Source of the DNA: Nemertoderma westbladi
Taxonomy: Eukaryota; Xenacoelomorpha; Nemertodermatida; Nemertodermatidae
DNA: 30,091 nucleotides
Reading direction: 5' to 3'
NCBI GenBank assembly: GCA_032718475.1
Contig: JAUCBJ010000411.1
Location: 1 to 30,091 of the forward strand
Part shown: positions 1-9,429 of the stretch, piece after piece
How the letters are laid out: each line of letters begins with the position of its first letter
How positions within the stretch are numbered: the stretch's first letter is position 1
The notes under the pieces: generated by a model
Databases searched by the model: none
What the model saw: only the letters and a program-made list of their open reading frames with translations
Told to the model about the DNA's origin: nothing
Position numbers and translations under genes: made by a program

Positions 1-2455
1 ATATGTGACATACAGTACATACATACAAAAATGCCGTTTTACAGGAAAAGTTAATTTTGTCATTTAGGTTGTTTGAAAATGAAAGGGACGATTTCATTGT
101 TATAAATACTGTAATATGTACATACAATGTCGCAGTTTTCTTTGTTGACGACGGCTGTATGAGTCTCTGAACTCCAGCCAGATTTCCGGTTCGGCAATAT
201 TCCATTAACTGCCGTTCCGCATCTTTGCCCATCGTAAACAATATTTATTTATAATAACAATAATAATTAGTATTTAAGGTTAATTTAAAGAATAACAATT
301 AGTAATCAACTTAACCAAATAATAATAATGATTTTAATGTGATTTCGCAAGTGTTTGAACGTAATAATGGATGGGAATAAACGAGAAGACAGTTTGTTTT
401 TACTACCGGTATATTTCGGATTCCTTACGGATAACCGTCGTCAGCCAGTATATACTGTAACACAGTACTGTACATTAGAAATACAGAAACGCAACAGACT
501 GCAAAGTGCACATATTTAAAAATCCCGCCCTTTTTATAAGTGAAAATATGACTGCAGAAAAGATATCCCAATAAAGAAAGAAGTTAGTTAGTCCACTCAA
601 TTATCATAAATGCACTAATGTGAAAAATTTAAGTAATGAATTGAATTAATTGTATTAATTAAAAATTAATTAAATGAATTACAGTATTAAAGAGGTTACG
701 TGCAAATACAAAAATATATTAAAACCACCGACCACGAAAGATGTACGTAAAAAAAGATGTTAAAATTCAAAATAGTTCGAAATATAAATTCACAAATACA
801 CAAATACAGCTAAACTGTAGGCAAAAGGTCAATTGGGTTGTCATTTCATCATTCCCATAGGGTTAAAGTTAAATTAATATTGAAAAATTAGTGCCTAGAA
901 GTAAAAGTTTTACTGTAAACTGTGTTCCTAAATTTAGTTTATTGTTTTGGTTGGAAAAGTCTGCCATTATAACTTGCTACTTTCATTTAAAAGGTAGGCC
1001 TACCTTAAATGCGAAATTACTGTAAGTTAATATGTTAAAAATAGGCTGAAACGACACCCCAATTGGTAATATGCAAACTGTAATATGGCTTGCACATTAG
1101 TCCTGTATTTAATATTGGCATTCCAGCCTGATGATGCCTACTGTAGTTCTTTCTGCCCAACACTTTGCCCCTTTCAGTTTCAGAACTGTGAATCACTTAA
1201 TAATCCTGAGTCTTATATTATAATACAGTGTTAAACAAAATAAGTGAATTATTTTATTGTAAAATATGTATAAAATAATGAGAAAATAATTAAACTAAAA
1301 AAAGGTTATGCATAAAAAAACGAGGAGAAGCCTACTTTAGGGACAAAGTATTAATAAATATAATTAGTTTGGGTTATAATGCAACTCCATATGGAAACAG
1401 TAATATATTTGTCGGAAAATAAAATAAATAATATAAGTTAATGAAATGATTTACCGAGAGTGTTCGCTAGCATATAATGACGTCATTTACATACAGATTG
1501 TAAATCAATGCCAATATATCTTACATCTTGGCGTATTGCGGACATTAGTAGATAAGGTATTATTGGCAAATACCAAAGTATCTAGCAGATATAGAACTTC
1601 CGTGTTTGCCGTAACGTCTCAGGTTCTGGTTGTAAAAGTAAATAAATACGTAGGAGACCCGCTGCGGTTTGTACCTAAACTGTAGGCCTACATGTGTACA
1701 GTACAGTACAGAACATCGTACCACGCACTCTATAATATTTTTTTTGTATGTACAGAATATGCTTACACTATTGTTTGTATGGAACAAATTGTTTGTACTT
1801 ATTTGAACACTGTGTGTTTTGTAATGGGCTACCTGTTTTAAAATTGGCATTTCTGAAGTTCTTTGAGCTTTAATTAAATCGATAAGTGGAACCGCCATTA
1901 AGCTGGTCTTTGAACATATGTAGTTATCAGTCTGTTATTATTTGGTTTACAGTCTATATAATCGTAATATACATATAGCACATATTTAGCATAGCATACA
2001 CACCCTATATATGCTATATATAAATAAACCACCTGACCCACGTATGGTTGGTGTTGAGAGAGATGACAACATTTTTGTATAGCATATATATATCTATATA
2101 ATACGTATAAGTACAACGGGCGGGTGTGATGAGTTATTAAAAAATTAAATAAAACCGATATCGACACAACATTGTTTTAATATATAAACAAGAAATATTA
2201 TAGGAAATAATATTATTACACAGGCTTTCGATAAATTATTTTTATCTTCTTCAAGTGTTAAATTATTTCTTGAACAATTTCCTAGACAATAAATTATGCA
2301 TTATTAGTATTAAGATTTTAATTAAATAAATTCTCTTGATTGCATTCTAAGAGTCCGGATTGAATGAATACATTTAACCCAAAGTTGTTAACAACTGCTT
2401 CATTTGTAGAGTTTAGTCCAAACGGCTTCATTGTTAACAGGAGGGGGGTGAGAGA
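1..2455. other. AT-rich non-coding DNA, no gene seen
   Basis: I find no supportable gene here. The sequence is very AT-rich, with runs built from TTAATT (for example around 640-680). Short open frames at 1446-1685 (+), 1560-1898 (-) and 1898-2167 (-) lack any recognisable motif and overlap each other on opposite strands, as expected by chance. Two copies of TAGGCCTA (995-1002 and 1683-1690) and one of TACCGGTA (404-411) lie here. Confidence 0.6.
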
Positions 2456-2636
2456 GTGGGGACCTAGAGAGAGTGGGGACCTAGAGAGAGTGGGGACCTA
2501 GAGAGAGTGGGGACCTAGAGAGAGTGGGGACCTAGAGAGAGTGGGGACCTAGAGAGAGTGGGGACCTAGAGAGAGTGGGGACCTAGAGAGAGTGGGGACC
2601 TAGAGAAAGCCGCCCCCAGGGGGGGGGGGGGGGGGG
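2456..2636. repeat. 17-bp minisatellite followed by a G18 tract
   Basis: About nine head-to-tail copies of the 17-bp unit gtggggacctagagaga run from 2456 to about 2607 with almost no divergence, followed by a short spacer and 18 consecutive G residues at 2619-2636. The near identity of the units suggests recent expansion. The G-rich strand (GGGG every 17 bp plus G18) could form quadruplexes. Directly after the G tract, the words gaggacctagagg recall the repeat unit. Confidence 0.95.
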
Positions 2637-2776
2637 TGAGGACCTAGAGGTTTTGGTGGTAGATTAACCTACGGTACGGGATCCGAGAACCTGTCGTTCC
2701 TGTTAGGTGGCGGGCTATGGGGCGCCGTGGGCTTCAAAAATATGATTGAGTTTAGAGTTTAGATTAGATACGAGTT

Positions 2777-2817
2777 TAGATTTCGGCTTAAATCTAGGCC
2801 GAAATCTAAGCCGAAAT
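2777..2817. repeat. Inverted repeat with two competing right arms
   Basis: The left arm tagatttcggctta (2777-2790) has two possible partners. Its first 11 bases are the exact reverse complement of gccgaaatcta (2798-2808), and atttcggctta is the exact reverse complement of taagccgaaat (2807-2817). The two right arms are diverged direct repeats of each other. Single-stranded nucleic acid from here could fold into either of two mutually exclusive hairpins. No function is inferred. Confidence 0.8.
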
Positions 2818-2994
2818 TTTGGAGGGAAGTCCTACTGGCTACTGGTGCAGTTTGTGCTTTCTTATCAGTCTATGTTTCTCTGTTACCAGTACAGTAATGG
2901 AACCGCAGTGCCCTAGTGTGTAATTCGACCCTACAGTACGCTAGCTCGCGCTGTCGCCCAACAGACGCCAGCTAGCGCTTAGAAGATGAACTTA

Positions 2995-3102
2995 TATAAT
3001 TCGCTCAACTCAGAAATCAATCACTCAGGCAATAATTCGTTCAACTCAGAAATCAATCACTCAGGCAATAATTCGTTCAACTCAGAAATCAATCACTCAG
3101 GC
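2995..3102. repeat. 36-bp tandem repeat, three copies
   Basis: Three adjacent copies of a 36-bp unit (aataattcgttcaactcaga, then 16 more bases ending in caggc) occupy 2995-3030, 3031-3066 and 3067-3102. Copies 2 and 3 are identical. Copy 1 differs at its first bases and has C instead of T after ttcg. No coding frame explains the period, although 36 is a multiple of three. Confidence 0.95.
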
Positions 3103-4445
3103 AATAGATAGGGAAAATAAAGCTAGATGAAAGTATAGTTTTTCAAAACAGGTTTTCTGGGGCACAAAATCCATTGGAAAATATTTGAAAATGATCTGAT
3201 TATAAATGGTTGCTTTAGTCCTCTACGTAGGCAAAAATTTAAAAAACAAGTAACCAGCACTTTTCAGTTAAATCACAAAAATTTTAATTCACTTATACGA
3301 TGCTATTAATTGAGATTTTCAGGTTTTATGGGGCGCTGATTCTAATCGAATACATTTCTAATTTGCCAGATCATTGCTACTAACTACTTAATTTTACAAA
3401 TTTTGGTGCTAGAACCAAATTTCGTACCCATCACAAAAAAGTACAAGTTTAAAATTTCCAGTGCTGTTTTTATTGATTCCATCTCAATCTTGTTACAAGA
3501 TTGATGTACATACGGGCGGGGTTATACAGTTAATATATATATAGTTAATATTTAATGCAATGTCATCGAGTATACTTTATTCTTCATTACAGCATTAGGG
3601 CCGTGCAATATTCCATATTCCTGTATTCTGTCACTTTACACTTTATAGGCCTACTATGTAAATATTTACTAATTAGTATTCTTAGGTAGTTCTACTACAT
3701 ACTATGTAAATAATAACGGTACCTAACTATAATTTAATTTGAATTTGATAACGCAACGTTTATGTAATTATTTCAAGTAACTGTATCGTCCTTGATAAGG
3801 AGACAAGATCTCGAAATCGATCGGAACAAATATCTTTTTAGATACAAGGGGAGTCCCCAGTGTTGAACCTATCAATCATTACTGACCGATTAACAAACTT
3901 CAGACAGTCAGGTTTGAGCGGAAAGGTTCAAATTTTAAAGCAAATTATCTCGGAATTACATTTCACGATATTTCAATTTTTCAAAATACTACTCCTCCGC
4001 CGTTTTTCACCTCAAATTCGATAATTTATGGCTCGTTTGAAAGGTTTTTTGAACATCTTGAAAAATTATCCAGAACATTTTTGAAAATTTTTTTTTTAAT
4101 ATTATTGAAAATTTTAATTAATTTTATTAATTTTAATTAATAAATTTAATTAATTTACTTAAAAATTAATAATTTAAAAAATTGGCTGGATAATTATTGT
4201 AGAAACGATGGTCCTGAGTCCAAAAAAGTTGGTTTCAAGAAAATTCGATAAATATTAAGGGACTAGTAGTGTTTTAGTGAAATATTTAATTCCGCCACTC
4301 GCCGCTAGAGGGACACAAAAAAATTTAAAATTTCAATTTGTGTTACCCTTTGGCCTTCCCTACGTTGGATCAACACAACATAACAATGATATTGACCTAC
4401 AACACGAAGTTTGAGCTGCTGAAAAAAAACTCTCCTGAGGGGGTA
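3103..4445. other. AT-rich spacer, no gene seen
   Basis: I see no gene. Two stretches (about 3130-3430 and 3900-4280) have the texture of old interspersed repeats, with frequent words such as aaattttcag, tttgaaaat and tctcggaat, but no terminal structure that would allow classification. An extremely AT-rich part near 4090-4175 consists of overlapping TTAATT words. One TAGGCCTA lies at 3646-3653. Confidence 0.5.
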
Positions 4446-4471
4446 CCCCCCCCCCCCCCCCCCCCCCCCCC
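4446..4471. repeat. Poly-C tract (C26)
   Basis: Twenty-six consecutive C residues. Long C/G homopolymers also occur at 2619-2636 (G18), 23101-23118 (C18) and 29411-29438 (G28). Their exact length is likely to be unreliable in any assembly, and they polymorphise easily. Confidence 0.95.
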
Positions 4472-5235
4472 TTAATGTTTGCTTATAGTCTGGGTTGAAA
4501 GAGTGAGTGATTAAATAAACACTTGGCACAGAAAGTACATCCTTGTTAGTTAGTTGGCCCTTCCTCTATTGAATATAATTACTAGGTCATCGCTATCTAT
4601 TTTTCATGTGCTCCAGCTGGTGTTTTATCATTGTGCCTATGGCGCTTTTTCGTTTGTGACTATTTTTCGAGCCCTCATTATAGCGGGAAACGATAGTGGT
4701 CATCAAAACATTGCGTCATGCAAAATTTTAACAAAATCGTTAGAGCCGTTTTATGTTATTTCGCTCCAAAATATTGCTATTACTACTACTACTACTATTA
4801 CTAAAATTATTACATCAAATTCTTATTATATTACTTACATTACAGAAAAAAGAAAGTAACCTTCGCTTCCTAATAAAGTTGTTGGAAAATAAATATAGAA
4901 AGTAAAGTAATATAATGTTAATTGTACTTTAATTTTAGTAAATATAGCTAAGCCTGCCAGTAATTCGTTAAATTTGAAAGTAAACATTGCATTGCAAGAC
5001 GAAATAAAGGAAATCCTGCAAGGATTAAAACATGGAATACGAGATGAGAAGCTGCTTCTATAAGAAGGCAGAGGGAGACCAAGACATCATACGACTTCAA
5101 CGTAGGTTTATCAATGCGCATGAGAAAGCGATGACCACAACCTACGGGACGCATGGACTAGTGCAAACCGACAAAAGAAGTTTATATTCTGTCACTGGAT
5201 CGAATGGGAATCCCAAGCTCGACCAAGTAACATAA
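4472..5235. other. Spacer, no recognised gene
   Basis: No gene could be recognised. A short ATT/ACT-type microsatellite lies near 4780-4800. The more GC-balanced part from about 4980 to 5235 contains open frames on both strands (5032-5235 plus, 4948-5154 minus), so it may derive from a decayed coding sequence, but no family motif is visible. The 14-bp word atgggaatcccaag at 5204-5217 is repeated exactly at 6479-6492. Confidence 0.4.
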
Positions 5236-5418
5236 GGAAGAGAGCCTTGGACAGGGTTCATTGGAGTTGTGATAGAGACCGGTGTCATGATTTATGACGC
5301 GGAAGGAAAGCTCGGAGATATTCGCTACCTACATATCTGCAATTTAGCAGGTAATGTTTTCATATTTGAATTAGGAACCTTCACTAGCGTGCCAGATGGA
5401 ACCGATGGCACTCCTTAA
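5236..5418 (+). pseudogene. Fragment resembling an EXD1-type 3'-5' exonuclease N-terminus
   Basis: A 60-codon open frame without a start codon at its 5' end (a stop lies at 5233-5235) and ending at a TAA at 5416-5418. The translation has the rhythm of the first beta-strands of DEDDy 3'-5' exonuclease domains of the EXD1/Egalitarian type: IGVVIETG, then EGKLGDIRYLHIC, then GNVFIFELG. In those families the first strand carries a V-D-x-E type motif. Here the Glu is present but the expected Asp position is Val (VVIE), so an intact active site is not predicted. The fragment could be an exon, a processed remnant or part of a mobile element. It lies 123 bp upstream of the transposase frame on the same strand. 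The family assignment rests on pattern resemblance only. Confidence 0.35.
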
Positions 5419-5541
5419 ATATAGGGCACCCTACTTTTTTTTTCAAAATTTTTTCTATATGTACCGGTAACTATTTGTTAGGCCTACCTCTGTACTTATA
5501 TAAATTATTACAATTATTATTATTAGCCTATCGGTTAAACG

Positions 5542-6429
5542 ATGTTGTTAAAGGAACTTGCCAAGGTTATTTTATCGACAGAGATGTCGCTGGAATGGCT
5601 ACAACAGAAACACTGTATAAGGAACCATCCACCACCCTGTGCGACCTGTAACAGGGATATGTCACATGTCGACGACGCGTCGAATGGCGAAGGGTACATT
5701 TACCAGTGTCCCACACACTGGAAGAAGAAGGCTATTCAGATCAATTCATACTGGTCTGAATCTAGGATGTCGCTGCTGGAACTGGTCCAGTTACTTTGGT
5801 GCTGGGCCAATAAGATCCCAAACATCCAGGCCATGGAAATGATCCCGTGCAGCGAACCGACTGTAATACAGTGGTACTTCTGGGACATCGCCTTGTGGTG
5901 GCTTGTTCACCACCCACATCTTATCGGCGGACCGGGCGTTATCGTCGAGATCGACGAGAGCCTCATAGTGAAGCGGAAGGTGAACGTGGGCCACATGGTG
6001 CCCGAGCAGTGGGTATTTGGCGCCATCTGCCCCTCTACACAGGAGGGCTTCCTCCAGATTGTCGACGACTGCTCGGCAGCTACGTTGCTGCCCCTTATTG
6101 GGAACAATATTACGCCTGGATCTATAATTCATTCCAATGGATGGGCAGCGTACCACGGGATCAGTGCCATGCCAAACATGGTTTACACACACCAAGTCGT
6201 GTTCCATAACGATAACTTCATCGACCCAGTTACCGGGGCCTGCACCAACCACGTCGAGTGCTACTGGAAGAACTGTAAGCGCCGATTCAAGTCGCTGTGT
6301 GGTGTCCAGGGGACCATGCTGCCCAGTCACCTGGACATGTTCATGTGGCGCAAGTTGTATGGGAAAACTGCGACCGCCGCCCTTACAAACTTGCTCGCGC
6401 ATCTCAGTGTGTGGTATCCCACACCCTAA
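5542..6429 (+). CDS. ISXO2/Merlin-type DDE transposase, probable catalytic Asp to Asn change
   Basis: An uninterrupted 295-residue frame. The N-terminus fits ISXO2-like (IS1595/Merlin) transposases: a helical start with WLQ (residues 20-22), then a zinc ribbon with C33-x2-C36 and C56-x2-H59. The RNase H-like core shows VEIDES with D138, IIHSNGW with N199, and CTNHVECYW with E239. Family members normally have Asp at the N199 position (SDGW or TDGW), so the DDE triad reads D-N-E. The codon is AAT at 6136-6138, one transition from GAT. Such enzymes cut and paste DNA elements with short terminal inverted repeats. I could not find convincing inverted repeats at either side. The frame is clearly more GC-rich than its flanks. 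The ATG at 5542 is chosen because the helix before WLQ belongs to the family layout; ATG 5584 is an alternative. It may be an inactive transposase copy or a domesticated DNA-binding derivative. Confidence 0.85.
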   Translation: MLLKELAKVILSTEMSLEWLQQKHCIRNHPPPCATCNRDMSHVDDASNGEGYIYQCPTHWKKKAIQINSYWSESRMSLLELVQLLWCWANKIPNIQAMEMIPCSEPTVIQWYFWDIALWWLVHHPHLIGGPGVIVEIDESLIVKRKVNVGHMVPEQWVFGAICPSTQEGFLQIVDDCSAATLLPLIGNNITPGSIIHSNGWAAYHGISAMPNMVYTHQVVFHNDNFIDPVTGACTNHVECYWKNCKRRFKSLCGVQGTMLPSHLDMFMWRKLYGKTATAALTNLLAHLSVWYPTP

Positions 6430-6478
6430 CCTATAGATAGGCCTATATTGAATATGTAATAAGGTCTTGGGTCCCAAG

Positions 6479-7058
6479 ATGGGAATCCCAAGACAACAGT
6501 TATATGTTGCTACAGTCCAACCAATGCCTCAGAGCCAGAACAAGCAGTCAAGTTTTATGAAGAATGGACTAGACTTATTAAGGACATTCCGAAACACAAT
6601 GTTAAAGTCATTGCTGGTGACCTGAATGCGCAAATTGGCCCAGAAGACATCAAGGGTTACACCTATAACACCAGTTCTAACAGAAATGGGTATTTACTTT
6701 TAGACCTAATGGAAGAATGTGAATTGATACCAACAAACAACACATTCGAAAAGAGTAAGGGGAAGCTATGGACCTTTCAATACCCTAATGGAACCAAAGC
6801 ACATCTGGATTACATCCTTATAAACAAAAAGTGGAGAAACAGCATGATCAACTGCGAGGTATACAGCTCATTCAACCTAATTGGTTCGGACCACAGAATT
6901 GTTACTGCAGAGATCAGACTCAGTTTGAGAGCCAGCAAACCCAGGACAAGCAAGCAAATCAACTATGACTGGGAGAAACTCAGAACTGACAATGCTGTAA
7001 AGGATGCTTATACAGTAGAAGTTCAAAACCGCTTTGAAGCACTTCAGTCAATGGAGGA
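6479..7058 (+). pseudogene. RTE-type LINE, apurinic-like endonuclease domain (5' part, truncated)
   Basis: An open frame without its own start, in one phase from the NGNPK-like segment at 6481 to the retroelement insertion at 7058. It shows the C-terminal two thirds of the LINE endonuclease (exonuclease III fold) that nicks target DNA for reverse transcription: TTVICCYSPTN, VIAGDLNAQIG with the catalytic Asp/Asn, LDYILINKKW, and GSDHRIVTAEIRL with the SDH catalytic box. The linker KQINYDWEKL and VQNRFEAL follows, typical of RTE elements annotated as craniofacial-development-protein-2-like. The first endonuclease strands are missing, so the copy is 5' truncated. Its reading frame is broken at 7059 by the LTR; the last eight residues before the stop at 7083 are LTR sequence. 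The remainder of the LINE resumes at 20145. Confidence 0.9.
7054..7058. repeat. Target-site duplication GAGGA, left copy
   Basis: GAGGA immediately precedes the TG of the left LTR and is repeated exactly after the CA of the right LTR (20145-20149). Five bp is the usual duplication length for BEL/Pao and Gypsy integrases. Confidence 0.95.
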
Positions 7059-8300
7059 TGTTCGCGCTTTTGAAGACCTTTAGCAGTTTAACCTGCCAAA
7101 ATTTATATGTCTTTTAGTTAATTAAAACACCTTTAGCATACGACAACAATTTATGCTAATACACAAAACATTAGCCGAAGTCAGCCCATGCGCGATCATT
7201 CACCCGATGGATCTACACCCGGGAGACTGAATTCGGATGCTTAAATTTTATTATTGCAGTGTAAGGTTGCAGTGTATACCTACTGTATTATTCGATAGAT
7301 CGTTAATAATTAATCTCTGACAGATATTATTGGCTTTCGGGAAATATTAACAGTTCCTTTAGGACGTGGCGCTCTATCTATTTAAACAGAACTAGGACTT
7401 ATACTAAACGCAACGATACTGCTTATGATTAAAGTATAAAGCGTATTCTTTAGGAAATACTTTGTTACCAATCACAATCATGCACACTATTCTGCCGACC
7501 GTCAGTACATTTGATCACACATAAAGAGAGCAGTAATTGACTCATGTAGGGTCTGCTAAATAACATTTGATTCAATACACACCACATTAATATAAATCGC
7601 AATTGTTATATATAGCCCGCCTCTCTAACCTGTAGTGTATCAAGAAAATTGGGAATTTGGGTGATTTATCCGTATTATCCAAAGAGCAATATTTCCATCA
7701 ACAAATAGGTACAATTAATAACTGACGGTAAAATAACAGTACAAACAATATGATTAATGCAGTTAAATTAAGTGAGATAGTGAGTTCATTCGATTAGTGA
7801 GATTAGTTAGGTAACAGTTTATACTTTCGATAATTTAAGCAGTTTTACTAGAGTTTCTAGAGCCGGTGTTTCTGGCTTAGACAGCAATAACAACAAAGTA
7901 TCAAGTAAAAACAGTAAGACTGAACACTCTCCTTATGATCGGCCGAAAAGCTACACGTCGACAGGAAAAATCACTCTGATTGGCTCAAGCCAAACAAAGA
8001 ACCATGCGTCCAATGGCTGTTTCCATGTCAGCAACCAGCTGTTAGATGTCGTAATATGAATCATCACGGCTAAGCTGTGAAAGGTAGTTGGTGCATTGCA
8101 GGTTTTTTGCCTTACCATGTCCGCCAAAACACGTATATAGCAGAATGACTTTTATGTCCGTTAAAACACCTGTAACGGTACCTTGCGGGCGAGGGGAATA
8201 TATATACAGTTAGAGAACCTTTTTAGAGTATTCCAGCGCCTGGGGGGAAACTGGATTGCGAAGCAAAAGGGGCCAGTTATATCCCACAGAAGCTTTTACA
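7059..8300 (-). repeat. 3' LTR (1242 bp)
   Basis: Begins TGTTCGCGC on the plus strand and ends CTTTTACA. Aligned with 18916-20144 it shows only four substitutions (three T/A, one G/A), a 28-bp segment absent from the other copy (inside CAGTA direct repeats after gaccgt), and a small rearranged stretch near gtgagatagt. A TATA-like TTATATATA next to CCCGCC and a polyadenylation signal (TTTATT on plus, AATAAA on the coding strand, 7247-7252) occur in an order suited to minus-strand transcription. Confidence 0.95.
7247..7252 (-). terminator. Candidate polyadenylation signal AATAAA in the 3' LTR
   Basis: TTTATT on the plus strand reads AATAAA on the element's coding strand. It lies about 190 bp before the downstream end of the LTR and downstream of the TATA-like site, the expected R/U5 location. 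The same word is present in the 5' LTR at 19104-19109, where a retroelement must avoid using it. Confidence 0.55.
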
Positions 8301-8378
8301 CCGCTCCCAGAAAATGGGATTTGAGTCTATAAATATACAAAAATCACAGTTTCTAATATACGTAAATACTCTAAACAG
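8301..8378 (-). other. 3' untranslated part next to the 3' LTR, weak polypurine tract
   Basis: On the coding strand this is the stretch between the accessory frame and the 3' LTR. It ends in cattttctgggagcgg directly before the TG of the LTR. The purine-rich end GGGAGCGG is the only candidate for the plus-strand primer (polypurine tract) at either LTR border, which supports minus-strand orientation, but it is short and interrupted by C. Confidence 0.5.
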
Positions 8379-9077
8379 TTAGTCTTTCTTGCGCGGACGG
8401 CGTTTACGCAGTTTTTTAAAGCTAGCAAGAGTCCTTTTCTCTTTGGGGCGAGCCACTTTACGAGGAGGGCTATAACTCCTGGGTGAAGGGTGCAATATGA
8501 TTGCATCAGAAGGTATGGGATTGCGATCGGTATATCCGCCGGTCGAAGTACCGGGTTGATTGACATCAACGTCCGGGGAGAGGGGTCTAACGGCTTTGAG
8601 AGCTCGTTTCAAGACAGCCGCTCTTACGGGTCCTTTACGAGTGGTCTGAACGAGGGCCGTGGGTGGACCATAGGCAGTTAGAAACTTCCTTGGTTTAATG
8701 GTTCTTTCCAACTCGCGTTCGCGGGCTCTGTACTCGTAAGGCCGTCGATATACTTCCTGTAACTCAGGGTGTGAGTTGACAAATAAGTCTCCATAGGCCG
8801 GATCTTTACGGATAAAGTTTATTAAGTTATACGAATTGATGTCACTCGGATTAATGCTTCTGAGGAATTTGCGTACATATTTGGTTGAAATACATTCTCC
8901 AACGCGCTTCAATAGTTCATAACTTGATAGGCGCGATTTCTGCTCGACGGAGGCAAACAAATATGGATGGAACGCATAAACTCCTTCGTAGGCGCGTCCA
9001 GGATAATAGCGATGGCGTGAATCACAATGTAAATCAGCGTTCGCTTCCCAAGCTCTGATATAACGTAGTACAATCAT
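8379..9077 (-). CDS. Accessory frame, C-terminal part: basic protein of unknown function
   Basis: A 232-residue open frame from the ATG at 9077; the same phase is open from 9134. I recognise no family. The N-terminal half is mixed and globular-looking (MIVLRYIRAWEAN, then YELLKRVGECISTKYVRKFL). The middle has charged helices (REREL, ERTIKPRKF). The last 100 residues are rich in Pro, Ser, Arg and Lys, with PLSPDVDVNQPGTSTGG, RSYSPPRKVARPKEKR and a final KKLRKRRPRKKD, which looks like a nuclear localisation or nucleic-acid-binding tail. It is the last gene before the 3' LTR, the position in which env or other accessory genes lie. The preceding Cys-rich frame ends at 9103 in another phase, overlapping this open phase by 32 nt, so the two probably form one gene separated by a frameshift, programmed or mutational. 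Confidence 0.65.
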   Translation of the reverse strand: MIVLRYIRAWEANADLHCDSRHRYYPGRAYEGVYAFHPYLFASVEQKSRLSSYELLKRVGECISTKYVRKFLRSINPSDINSYNLINFIRKDPAYGDLFVNSHPELQEVYRRPYEYRARERELERTIKPRKFLTAYGPPTALVQTTRKGPVRAAVLKRALKAVRPLSPDVDVNQPGTSTGGYTDRNPIPSDAIILHPSPRSYSPPRKVARPKEKRTLASFKKLRKRRPRKKD

Positions 9078-9102
9078 TTCATCTACGCTCTCTAAATCAT
9101 GG

Positions 9103-9429
9103 TTAAAAAGGGCAATCGAAACTGGCGCGTCCCTTTAGTTGACAATGGTGACATTGAGTCATAAATTGAGGGCAAACCGCAAAAATGTGCAAATTATTAA
9201 ATCTGCAATACGCGCAATAAATTTCCATCGCCGGTTGTTCGTGGAAATAGGAACAGCGGACGTTTGTGTCCATGGGCGTAACATGGTCTCTCGATGCGCA
9301 TAACCGACAACGTTGCCGAGAAACATAGTTGGCATGGCGATAATCGTACGCAGTGAGACACTGTGGACCTTGATACCATTCTAGGATGTAATCGTTGTCG
9401 CTGTTCCGAGCGCGATAGGCTGAATCTCC
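9103..9429 (-). CDS. Accessory frame, Cys/His-rich middle part lying behind an in-frame TGA
   Basis: After the TGA at 9430-9432 the same phase stays open for 108 further codons and ends at the TAA at 9103-9105. There is no ATG near its start, so it can only be made by readthrough, splicing or as an extension of the upstream frame. It holds a dense set of metal-ligand candidates: CRLC (residues 41-44 after the stop), C59 and H63, YCAYC (C72, C75), C86, and CHHC (93-96), then C106. Four or more CxxC/CxxxxH pairs within 55 residues suggest one or two zinc-binding modules. I cannot match the spacing to a named finger family. The conservation of phase across the TGA shows that this belongs to the same gene as 9430-9828. 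Confidence 0.6.
   Translation of the reverse strand, partial: GDSAYRARNSDNDYILEWYQGPQCLTAYDYRHANYVSRQRCRLCASRDHVTPMDTNVRCSYFHEQPAMEIYCAYCRFNNLHIFAVCPQFMTQCHHCQLKGRASFDCPF

Noticed and set aside
4554-4859. 101-codon plus-strand frame
   Set aside because: The end is made by an ACT/ATT microsatellite (a run of Thr), the start is hydrophobic low-complexity, and no family pattern is seen.
5447-6470. Terminal inverted repeats for the Merlin-type transposase
   Set aside because: I compared the reverse complement of the 3' flank with the 5' flank; only short words such as aggccta match, not at ends with an 8-9-bp duplication.
5791-6477. 228-codon minus-strand frame opposite the transposase
   Set aside because: It is fully antisense to the ISXO2-type transposase, which has real motifs; the GC-rich codon bias of the sense frame produces the open antisense frame.
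7059-8300. Plus-strand orientation of the LTR element
   Set aside because: The sequence before 18916 has no purine tract, that after 8300 has no primer-type match, and every coding frame of the interior is on the minus strand.
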